A stretch of DNA of 64,000 nt. Source: JABAQJ01 sp046327745 (GTDB lineage Bacteria; Gemmatimonadota; Gemmatimonadetes; Gemmatimonadales; Gemmatimonadaceae). This document shows, one piece after another, positions 44,226 through 52,338 of the stretch. Within the stretch, counting starts at the first letter, position 1; every line of letters begins with the position of its first letter. The notes under the pieces are model-generated. The model was given only the letters and a program-made list of their open reading frames with translations. It was not told the origin of the DNA and did not search any database. The position numbers and the translations under genes are program-made. The stretch lies in NCBI GenBank assembly GCA_046327745.1, contig JAXLXV010000011.1:62001-126000 (forward strand). Direction: 5' to 3'.

Positions 44226-45056
44226 ATGACGACTCCAGGGGCGCTCTTCGTCGTGTCGACACCGATCGGGAACTTGGGCGACATGACCGTCCGAGGCATT
44301 GAGACGCTGCGGACCGTGGACCTCATTTTGGCAGAGGACACGCGGCACTCACAAACCCTGGTGCGCCACTTCGAGGTTGAGACCAAGCTGACCTCGTACC
44401 ATGAGCACAATGAGGCCGAGATGACGCCGCGCGTGATCGAGGCTCTCGCGCGCGGACAACGCGTGGCGCTGATCTCGGACGCGGGCACACCACTTCTTTC
44501 AGACCCGGGGCAGCGACTGGTTCAAGCCGTCATCGACGCAGGGTTTTCCGTTGTGCCTGTACCGGGCGCCTCGGCACTTCTAGCGGCACTCGTTGGCGCA
44601 GGGTTGGACACCAGCGCGTTCACATACCTTGGCTTTTTGCCAAGGAAAGGCGGAGATCGCGATCGTGCCATCGCCGCCGTCAGCGCACACTCACACACGA
44701 GCGTACTGTATGAGGCGCCCACGCGCGTCGTGGCGACCCTGCAGGATCTGTCTGAGGCCGGTTGCGGTAATCGTCGCGCCGTGGTGGCGCGGGAACTCAC
44801 GAAGCAGTTCGAAGAGTTTCGCCGCGGAACGGTAGACGAACTCGCCCAGTACTATCGCGAGCATGCGCCGCGGGGCGAGGTGGTGATTTTGATTGAGGCT
44901 CGGACGGTGGTGCAAACGTCAGAGCCTGAGTTGCGGGGGATCGCGCGCGAGCTGCGTGCGAAAGGGTATAGTTCGAGAGCCATCGCCACCGCGCTGCAGG
45001 ACGAGCACGGTGCCTCGCGAAACCAAGCGTACCGTCTAGCGCACGAAGGAACATGA
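44226..45056 (+). CDS. rsmI: 16S rRNA (cytidine1402-2'-O)-methyltransferase
   Basis: Tetrapyrrole-methylase-fold SAM enzyme that 2'-O-methylates C1402 in the decoding centre. It has 276 residues from ATG 44226; a GTG 12 nt earlier is also possible. Motifs: FVVSTPIGNLGDMTVRGIE, LAEDTRHSQTLV, VALISDAGTPLLSDPGQRLV, VVPVPGASALLAAL and FLPRKGGDRDRAI. The DUF4159 gene ATG overlaps its stop (ATGA). Confidence 0.95.
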   Translation: MTTPGALFVVSTPIGNLGDMTVRGIETLRTVDLILAEDTRHSQTLVRHFEVETKLTSYHEHNEAEMTPRVIEALARGQRVALISDAGTPLLSDPGQRLVQAVIDAGFSVVPVPGASALLAALVGAGLDTSAFTYLGFLPRKGGDRDRAIAAVSAHSHTSVLYEAPTRVVATLQDLSEAGCGNRRAVVARELTKQFEEFRRGTVDELAQYYREHAPRGEVVILIEARTVVQTSEPELRGIARELRAKGYSSRAIATALQDEHGASRNQAYRLAHEGT

Positions 45057-45718
45057 TTGGTCGAACGGTTCTGGCCGTTGGTGCTGCCGCCCTCCTGATG
45101 TCGGAGCCGGCTCCGCGGATGACCATTGCCCGCCTGCAGTACGACGGCGGGGGTGACTGGTACGCGAACCCATCCTCGTTGCCGAATCTCCTGCGCGCGA
45201 TCAACGAACGGACCACGTTGCGTGTCGAACCCACAGAGGCGCGCGTGACGCTGATGGACGATCGGCTGTGGGACTTCCCGTTCCTGCACATGACCGGTCA
45301 CGGCGTCGTGAAGTTTTCGGACGCCGAGGTGACACGTTTGAGGGAGTATCTGCTGCGCGGGGGCTTTCTGCACGCGGACGACAACTACGGGCTGGATGAG
45401 ACGTTTCGAAAGGAAATTGCCCGCGTTTTTCCGGATCGTCCCCTAGTGGATGTGCCCCTCTCGCATCCGATTTATCACATCGTGTATGACTTCCCGAAGG
45501 GCGTGCCCAAGATTCACGAGCATGATGGGAAGCCAGCGCGAGGGTATGGGATTTTCATCGGCGATCGGCTGGCCGTGTACTACACGCACGAGTCGGATCT
45601 TGGAAATGGCTGGGAAGACCCTGGCACGTATTCGGACCCCCCGGAATTGCATGAGGCAGCGCTTCGCATGGGTGTGAATCTCTTCACGTACGTGATCACG
45701 AGCAGGCCCGCTTCATGA
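45053..45718 (+). CDS. DUF4159 domain exported protein
   Basis: A 221-residue protein with a short N-terminal hydrophobic segment (TVLAVGAAALLMSEP) and a DUF4159 domain: RLQYDGGGDWYANPSSLPNLL, FPFLHMTGHGVVKFSD, LREYLLRGGFLHADDNYG and HPIYHIVYDFPKG. The fold is related to class I glutamine amidotransferases without an obvious catalytic Cys. It is coupled to rsmI upstream and to the DUF4175 gene downstream by ATGA overlaps. In many genomes DUF4159 sits beside MoxR/DUF58 genes; those are not present here. Confidence 0.85.
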   Translation: MIGRTVLAVGAAALLMSEPAPRMTIARLQYDGGGDWYANPSSLPNLLRAINERTTLRVEPTEARVTLMDDRLWDFPFLHMTGHGVVKFSDAEVTRLREYLLRGGFLHADDNYGLDETFRKEIARVFPDRPLVDVPLSHPIYHIVYDFPKGVPKIHEHDGKPARGYGIFIGDRLAVYYTHESDLGNGWEDPGTYSDPPELHEAALRMGVNLFTYVITSRPAS

Positions 45719-48700
45719 CCCTTCACGATATCGTCGAGCGTGAACGGCGCGGGCTCGCGCGGCTCACCAGCACCACGGTCACCGCGGGTGTGATTGCGCT
45801 GGTGGCCGTTGCCGTTGCGGTGGGGATCATCTGGATGGGTGGCGCGCGGTGGTTGTCGTTGCCGCGTGTGCTGCCGTTCTTGTTGTGGGCGCTGATCGTC
45901 GGACTGGTCGCACTCGGGTTGCAGCGTGGACGCACAATGGTGCAACGCTCCAGTCGGTTGAGCGATGTGGCGCTGGCCGTCGAGCAGGAGCGGAAGTTGC
46001 GCGCTGGGTCGTTGCGCGGGGTGCTGGAGGTTGGCAACAGCGGCGCGCTGGGTCGTTTGGGGGCCGAACAAATGGCCGCGAAGCTCGCCGCGTTAGGCAG
46101 TCCGGTGCTGGCGCCGCAGGCTCGGAAGCGAGCGCTGACACGGGCCGTGGTGGGTGGCGTGGTGGCCGTGGCCGGGATTCTCGGCATTGTCACCGGTGCG
46201 AATGCGGCGCCCGACGGCTGGGCCGCGCTCATGCACCCGGTGCGGGCGTGGAAGGGCACACTGCTGGACGGCGTGTCACTGGAACCGGCACCGAGCGCGG
46301 TGCTGCGCGGCGAGCGTGTCACCCTCAAGGTGCGCGCCCCGGGGCGCCGCACGGTGGAAGTCGCTCAGCGTCGTACCGGCGGTCTTGGCTACGCTCCGCG
46401 CATCGCGTGGAAAGCGGCGTGGCGACAGTTCGCTTGGATCCCTGGACGCCACGTTGACCGTGTACGCCACCGATGGGCGAGCGACGTCGGATACCGCGAC
46501 GATTGCGGTGGTCGAGCGCCCGTTCATCGGCAGCGTAACGATCAAGGCGTCTTTCCCGGCGTACCTGGACCGACGGGACGAGACGATTCCACTCGGCGAA
46601 CCGGCGCGAATCCCCCGCGGGACGGTGTTGCAACTGGACGGGCAATCATCGACCGAGTTGCGCGACGTGCGACTGGCCCGCGAGGGGGAAGTGTTGCACC
46701 TGACCCCGACGGGGCGGATGTTCAGCGGTCGGCTGGTGGCCAGCACCAGCGGACGGTACAGCTGGTCGGCGGTGGGCAGTGCCGGGCCGATTGCCGATGT
46801 GCCCGTGCCGCTGGAGCTGGACGTGCAGCCCGATTCCGCCCCACACGTGGAAATCCTGGCGCCCGGCCGCGACACGACCGTCAGCGCCAACGACACGCTC
46901 AGCATGTCGATCCTGGCGACGGACGACCATGGCATCGGCGCCATCCTGCTGAAGAGCTGGATCGTCACCGGGCGCGGGGAGACACGACCGGCGGCCACCC
47001 GTCCGGTGGCTACCGTGACCGACGCACAGTGGTCGGGCGAGACGCCGTTCGCGATGAGTGCGTTGGCGCCGGGTGACGCGCTGCACGTCGTCGCGCTGGC
47101 CTCAGACCGGTCGCCGTGGCATCAGGTTGGAGGAAGCCGCGAGCTGGTGTTGCGGCTGCCCAGTCTATCTGAGCAACGGGACGCCGTACGCGCCGCCGCC
47201 GACTCCGCGGTCGCCAAGGCCGCCGCCACGGCCAGTGCCCAAAAGCAGCTGCAACAGCGCACCGCCGATGCCGCCAAGGCGCGGCAGAAGCCCGGCCAGA
47301 ACGCCATGAGTTACGAGTCGGCGGAGCAGGCCAAGCAGCTGGCGAAGGAACAGCGTCAGCTGGCAGACCGCATGCAGCAGATGCAGCAGGCCGCTCGACA
47401 GCTCGAACAACAGTTGAAGGAAACCGGGGCCTTGGACAGCGCCCTGCAAGAACGCCTGCGCGAGGCGCAGAAGTTGTTGCGCGATGCCCTGACGCCGGAA
47501 TTGCAGGAACAGCTCAAGAAGCTGGACCAAGCGTCCAACAAGCTGTCGCAGGAAGACGCCCGCAAGGCCATGCAGGACCTGTCCGAACAGCAGAAGAAAC
47601 TCCGCGAGCAACTCGAGAAGAGCGTGGAGATGCTGAAGCGCGCCGCGATCGAAGGGCAGATGCAGACGCTGAAGGATGAAGCCAAGGAGCTGGCCAAGAA
47701 GCAGCGGGACTTAGTGGATTCCATGCGCAAGGCGGACCGGGCCGAGGAACGCAGTCAGGCGCAACGCGACGCCAAGGAACTGGCGGACCGTGCCAAGGAA
47801 CTGTCCAACGACGTGAAGGAGCTCCAGAAGCGGCTCCAGAATGAGAAGGCGGAGAGCGGCGCCGAACGGACCGCCGAAGCCAACCAGAAGATTCAGGAAT
47901 CCGCGCAGCAGATGGAGAAGGCCGCACGCGAGCAGGCCGGCCAGAAGGGGGAAGAGCAGGGTGAGCAGCGTGCCGGCGGTGAGCAGAAGCAAGGTGGCGA
48001 ACAAAAGCAAGGCGGCGAGCAGAAGCAGGGTGGTGAACAAAAGGCCGGCGGTGAGCAGAAGGCGGGACAGCAAGGGCAGTCGCAGCAGGGTGGCCAGAAG
48101 TCCGAGGGAAGCCAGGAGAAAGGCGCGAAGTCCGGCCAAGGGCAGGGCAAGAGCTCCGAAGACGCGGCGCGCCAGGCGGCCGAAGCCATGGAAGAAGCCG
48201 CCGATCAGCTGTCCAAGGCCCGGGACCAACAGGTCAACGAGTGGAAGAAGGAGCTGACGGGAGAACTCGACCGCTCGATTCAGGAAATGTTGCAGCTGGC
48301 GCGAGAGCAGGACAACCTCGAGCAGCAGGCCCGCAAGGGAGCATCGACGGACGACCTGCGTTCGCAGCAGAGCGCACTCCAGCAAGGTGTCGACAAGGCC
48401 GGCCAACGCCTGCAGGACGCCAGCAAGAAGTCATCGCTGCTGTCACAGCGCTCCCTTCGCATGATGAATGACGCGCGGCGCAAGGTGGAGGACGCCACAC
48501 GGCAGACGCAGTCCGCGCAGACGGGTCAACAGATGGCCAGCGCCATGCGCGATGCGTCGGAATCGCTCAACCAGGCGGCGGCGTCCCTCGTTCGAGATCG
48601 CGAGCGCACCTCAGAGTCCAACTCGGCCTCCGGCTTTGCCGAGATGCTCAAGCAGCTGCAACAGATGTCCCAGCAGCAGGGGCAGTTGAACAGTGCGGTG

Positions 48701-49165
48701 CAGGACCTGATGCCCAAGCCGGGACAGAACATGGATCAGTCGGCGCAGGCCCAGGCGCGCCAGCTGGCCAAGCAGCAGCGCGACGTGGCCTCGCAATTGG
48801 ATGACGCAGCCGATCGCGACGACAGCGGGCGCACCGAACAGATGGCCAAGGAGGCGCGTCAGATCGCACAGGCCCTGGAGATGTCGCAGTTGGACCCGGC
48901 GGTGCTCGAGCGTCAGCAGCGACTATTCCGCAAGATGCTCGATGCGGGCAAGCTGCTGGAAGAAGACCAGCGTGAAGACACGGGCAAGCGCGAAGCCAAG
49001 CCGTGGACCGGAACGGACGTGTTCACGCCGCAAAACGCCACGGCCAATGGCAAGGCAGCGAGCAAGTTCCAGTCACCGGCGTGGAACGAACTACGCGGGT
49101 TGACGCCCGAAGAGCGACGCCTCGTGCTGGAGTATTTCAAGAAGATCAATGCGGAGCGTCCGTAG
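45715..49165 (+). pseudogene. DUF4175 membrane-anchored coiled-coil protein, interrupted by two frameshifts in this sequence
   Basis: Expected product about 1150 residues. Frame 1 from ATG 45715 gives two membrane helices (AGVIALVAVAVAVGIIWMG, VLPFLLWALIVGLVALGL) and the DUF4175 N-terminus up to RRTVEVAQRRTGG near 46385. A short stretch in another frame (WLRSAHRVESGVATVRL) leads to a third frame (LDATLTVYATDGRATSD) that runs to 49165. Each switch equals one missing base next to a G-run (near 46385 and 46435), and the span is two bases short of whole codons. The rest is Gln/Lys/Glu-rich coiled coil with GGEQKQ repeats. Sequencing indels are likely. Confidence 0.8.
47975..48064 (+). repeat. Five tandem 18-bp units encoding GGEQKQ/GGEQKA
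   Basis: Within the DUF4175 gene the hexapeptide unit GGEQK(Q/A) is repeated five times without interruption. Synonymous codons differ between units (for example CAG/CAA and GGC/GGT), so the array is not a very recent duplication. It forms a flexible polar linker between two coiled-coil stretches. Confidence 0.85.
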
Positions 49166-50876
49166 TCTCCTAGGTGTCGCGACGCTGGTCGTCATCGCGC
49201 ACACGGCTCTTCCAGCGCAGACGGTGCAGAGCACGCCGCCCAGTCCAGGGGCGGCGGCCATGTCGCGAGCGTTGGACCTGGAGAGTGCGGGAAAATTGCG
49301 CGAGTCGATCGCTGCCTATCGCGAAGCGATGGCCGATCCCGAGCAGCTCGTCGCGGCGATTCTAGGCCTAGAGCGCGGCTTCTCGCAGCTGGGGCGCCCG
49401 GACTCGCTACTGCCGTTGCTGGACACCGTCCTCGCGCGCCGGCCCACGCAACCCACGTTGCGCACGGTGCAGCTGCGGACGCTCGTGACACTCCGTCGTG
49501 ATGACGAGGCACGGAAGGCGTTCGATCACTGGGTCGCCGTGTCGCCACGCGACGCCACGCCGTATCGCGAGTACGCGCGCTTGCTTCTGGATGAGCAGCG
49601 AACGCTGGCGGCCGACAGCATCCTGCAGGAAGCTACCCGGTGGTTAGGCACGACTCGCGACTTGGCGGCCGAGGTGGCGCAGCTGCGAGCGGCTTTAGGT
49701 CTCTGGCGTGCGTCGGCGAAGAGCTGGCGCGAGGCATTGACCCTTTCGCCGTACTTGGACCAGGCCGCGATCTTCTCGCTCACCGCCACTCCGGCAACGT
49801 CGCGCGACTCGGTGCTCGCGGAACTGGCGGCCCCCCCGGTGGAGCTCTTGCCGCGAAAGGTTGAAGCTGGACTGCTCCTGCGCTGGCGGCGGCCGCGGGA
49901 CGCCTGGCGTGCGCTGGCCGAGTTGCCAAAGAGCGACTCCACCGTGCAGGCCTGGGTGGATTTTGCTACGGACGCCGAATCCAGCGAAGAATGGTTGACG
50001 GCGCGTGACGCCTTTGCAGGCGCGGTAGGGCGCGGAGCATCGCGCGCGTATGCCCTTCGCGGGGCGCAGGCGGCGCTGCAAGGCGGAGAGCCCGCCTCCA
50101 CGATCACTCTCCTGGCGCTTCTCGGCGGGTCGTTAGGCGATTCCCTGGTGGGGAGCGTGACGCTGTTGCGTGTGCGCGCGCTCAGTCAGTTGGCACGCCC
50201 GGCCGAGGCCGTCCAGGCGGTGGCAGACGCCGGCACGCGGTTGGATCCGGAAGCTCGCAACCAGGCCATTCGAGCGATTGCGTGGGGATGGGTGCGCGTG
50301 GGCGACCTGGTCAAGGCAACAGAGGCGCTGGCGCAGGCCGGGGGTGATGAAGAGGAGCGGGCGACGTCGTGGATCGCCCTCTATCAAGGTGATCTCAAGA
50401 AGGCTCGGGCCGGGCTGCGACGCACGGACGAGACGACGCAGGATGCGGTGCTGGCGATGTCGTTCCTGTCGCGGACGCGCGTTGACGCGTCGCCGCTGGC
50501 TGGTCAGGCGTTCCTGTCTCTGGCTCGCGGCGACAGCGGGTCGGCCGCCCGTCAGTTTGAACAGTTGGCGACCGAAGTGTCGGATGCGGCGCCCTTGGCC
50601 CTAAGTGTCGCCGGACGGTTGTATGCGTCGGCGGGGGACACCGCCAAGAGCGTTGCCATTTGGGAGTCGGTGATTCGTACGTACCAGGATGCACCGGAAG
50701 CCGCTGAGGCGGAGCTGGCGTGGTCGCGCGTGTTACGGCAGCGCGGCGATGAGCGCGGCGCGGCGAGTCACCTGGAGCATCTGATCCTCACGTGGCCGCA
50801 AAGCGCGCTGGTGCCTCAGGCGCGCCGCGAGTTGGACCTTACGCGCGGACACGGCGCGAACGGGCAGCCGTCATGA
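49149..50876 (+). CDS. Exported tetratricopeptide-type repeat protein
   Basis: A 575-residue secreted protein. ATG 49149 starts a signal peptide (SLLGVATLVVIAHTALPAQ) and overlaps the DUF4175 stop by 17 nt. The rest is helical repeats of TPR type, such as AAMSRALDLESAGKLRESIAAYREAM at the start and AEAELAWSRVLRQRGDERGAASHLEHLI near the end. It may be an outer-membrane-side partner of the DUF4159/DUF4175 proteins; the partnership is inferred from position only. Confidence 0.8.
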   Translation: MRSVRSLLGVATLVVIAHTALPAQTVQSTPPSPGAAAMSRALDLESAGKLRESIAAYREAMADPEQLVAAILGLERGFSQLGRPDSLLPLLDTVLARRPTQPTLRTVQLRTLVTLRRDDEARKAFDHWVAVSPRDATPYREYARLLLDEQRTLAADSILQEATRWLGTTRDLAAEVAQLRAALGLWRASAKSWREALTLSPYLDQAAIFSLTATPATSRDSVLAELAAPPVELLPRKVEAGLLLRWRRPRDAWRALAELPKSDSTVQAWVDFATDAESSEEWLTARDAFAGAVGRGASRAYALRGAQAALQGGEPASTITLLALLGGSLGDSLVGSVTLLRVRALSQLARPAEAVQAVADAGTRLDPEARNQAIRAIAWGWVRVGDLVKATEALAQAGGDEEERATSWIALYQGDLKKARAGLRRTDETTQDAVLAMSFLSRTRVDASPLAGQAFLSLARGDSGSAARQFEQLATEVSDAAPLALSVAGRLYASAGDTAKSVAIWESVIRTYQDAPEAAEAELAWSRVLRQRGDERGAASHLEHLILTWPQSALVPQARRELDLTRGHGANGQPS

Positions 50877-50920
50877 CGACGAGCGTGGAACGTTCGTACG
50901 TTTCGTCGACTGCGGTGCGC

Positions 50921-50950
50921 CCCGGGGGGGCCCCCCCCGTTTTATTAATA
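50921..50950 (+). terminator. G7C8 tract followed by a T/A-rich stretch, terminator-like
   Basis: Seven G (50924-50930) run directly into eight C (50931-50938), then GTTTTATTAATA. On the + transcript this can form a pure G:C stem with a small loop followed by a U-rich tail, as expected after the DUF4175-TPR operon. The frame crossing it uses TTA TTA ATA codons, rare in this window, which argues against translation here. Homopolymer length may be misread. Confidence 0.5.
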
Positions 50951-50983
50951 CCCTCTTCTTCCTTCGCGACCACCATCCTTTCA

Positions 50984-52291
50984 GTGCACTCCACATCCTT
51001 GCATTGCCGCTCCGGTCGCTCCCTTCGCCGCGCCACAACGGCCCTGGCTTCGGCCGCGGTGTTGCTGCTGGCCGCCGCCCCCCTGCGAGCCCAAAACCTC
51101 CTCGTCCCCATGGACGACGCCCAGACCAACCACCTCAAGGCGTACGGGCTCGTCTTCAACGCGCTGAAGGACGGGCGCAAGGCCGAGTGGTTCCTCAACT
51201 ATCGCGGCGGTTCGTTCCTGCTCCCCGACGCACCTGACATTCGGAAGCGTGCCACGCTCGACGGCATTTCATTCGAGGGACTGGACGCCGGTGCGTTAGG
51301 CGCTATTCGCACCGAGATGCAGGGGGCGAACATGGACGCCATCGCCCTGGAACGCGCGCCGAAGATCGCCATCTACAAGCCCGCCAAGTCGCCTCCGTGG
51401 GACGACGCCGTCACCCTCGCGCTTCAGTACGCCGGCATCGAGTTCACGTCCGTCTTTGACGAAGAGGTCATGAATGGCGACCTGTCGAAGTACGACTGGC
51501 TGCACTTGCACCACGAGGACTTCACCGGCCAGCTGAACAAGCTGTATCTAGGCTTCCGCGACGCCCCGTGGTTCATCGAGCAACGCGATCGTTCCCTGCT
51601 GACGGCCAAGAAGCTCGGCTATGCATCCATTCCCGCGCTCAAGAAAGCCGTCTCGGAGAAGATCCGGCAGTTCGTGGATCGCGGCGGGTTTCTCTTTGCC
51701 ATGTGCGGTGCCACGGAGACCTTGGCCCTGGCCATCGCGGCCGACAAGACGGACATCGCGTCGTCATTCGCCGACGGTACGCCGATGGACGAGAACGCCG
51801 ACGCCCGCTTGGACTGGGATCGCTCACTCGCCTTCCAGAATGTGCACCTGGAGCAGTCAGCCTTTGTGAATTCAATGAGCGACATCGACGGCCATCAGGT
51901 GAACGTGCCTGGACGTCGTCAGCCCTTGGGTCAGTTCACGCTCTTCTCCTTCTCGGCGAAGTTCGACCCGGTGGCGTCCATGCTCATCCAGAATCACCGG
52001 ACCGTGATTCCCGACTTCTACGGCGTGACGACTAGTTTTACGCGCGCCACGCTGAAGCAAGGAGACACGATCCTGGCCAGCGAAGAGGGGGCACCGTGGG
52101 TGAAGTACATTCACGGCGATTACGGCAAGGGATCTTGGACCTTCCTTGGCGGGCATGACCCCGAGGATCCGCAACACAACATCGGGGCGGCGCCCACCGA
52201 CCTCGCGCTGCACCCGACGTCGCCAGGATATCGGCTGATCCTGAACAACGTTCTATTCCCCGCCGCGAAAAAGAAGCCGCTCAAGACATAG
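50984..52291 (+). CDS. Exported protein of the family often labelled 'asparagine synthetase B'
   Basis: A 435-residue secreted protein from the chosen GTG, with signal peptide (RRATTALASAAVLLLAAAPLRAQ). The mature start NLLVPMDDAQTNHLKAYGLVFNAL, the KAEWFLNYRGGSFL segment, and later LHLHHEDFTGQ and FLFAMCGATETL match a Bacteroidota/Gemmatimonadota family. It is commonly mislabelled asparagine synthetase B because of a loose GATase-like fold; the true asparagine synthetase domains are absent. An in-frame ATG at 50873 (ATGA overlap with the TPR gene) is an alternative start, but it would translate the G7C8 tract. Function unknown. Confidence 0.7.
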   Translation: MHSTSLHCRSGRSLRRATTALASAAVLLLAAAPLRAQNLLVPMDDAQTNHLKAYGLVFNALKDGRKAEWFLNYRGGSFLLPDAPDIRKRATLDGISFEGLDAGALGAIRTEMQGANMDAIALERAPKIAIYKPAKSPPWDDAVTLALQYAGIEFTSVFDEEVMNGDLSKYDWLHLHHEDFTGQLNKLYLGFRDAPWFIEQRDRSLLTAKKLGYASIPALKKAVSEKIRQFVDRGGFLFAMCGATETLALAIAADKTDIASSFADGTPMDENADARLDWDRSLAFQNVHLEQSAFVNSMSDIDGHQVNVPGRRQPLGQFTLFSFSAKFDPVASMLIQNHRTVIPDFYGVTTSFTRATLKQGDTILASEEGAPWVKYIHGDYGKGSWTFLGGHDPEDPQHNIGAAPTDLALHPTSPGYRLILNNVLFPAAKKKPLKT

Positions 52292-52338
52292 CCGGGCGCC
52301 ACTGCCGCAGATGGTTTTCGCTCGGCCATCTTTCGGGA

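Noticed and set aside
46340..46460. Programmed frameshifting in the DUF4175 gene
   Set aside because: No slippery heptamer or downstream pseudoknot is apparent, and two shifts in the same direction within 60 nt fit missing bases better.
50924..50938. G7C8 as an established phase-variation tract
   Set aside because: The tract most likely lies outside the translated region and there is no evidence of length variants; kept only as a point to check.
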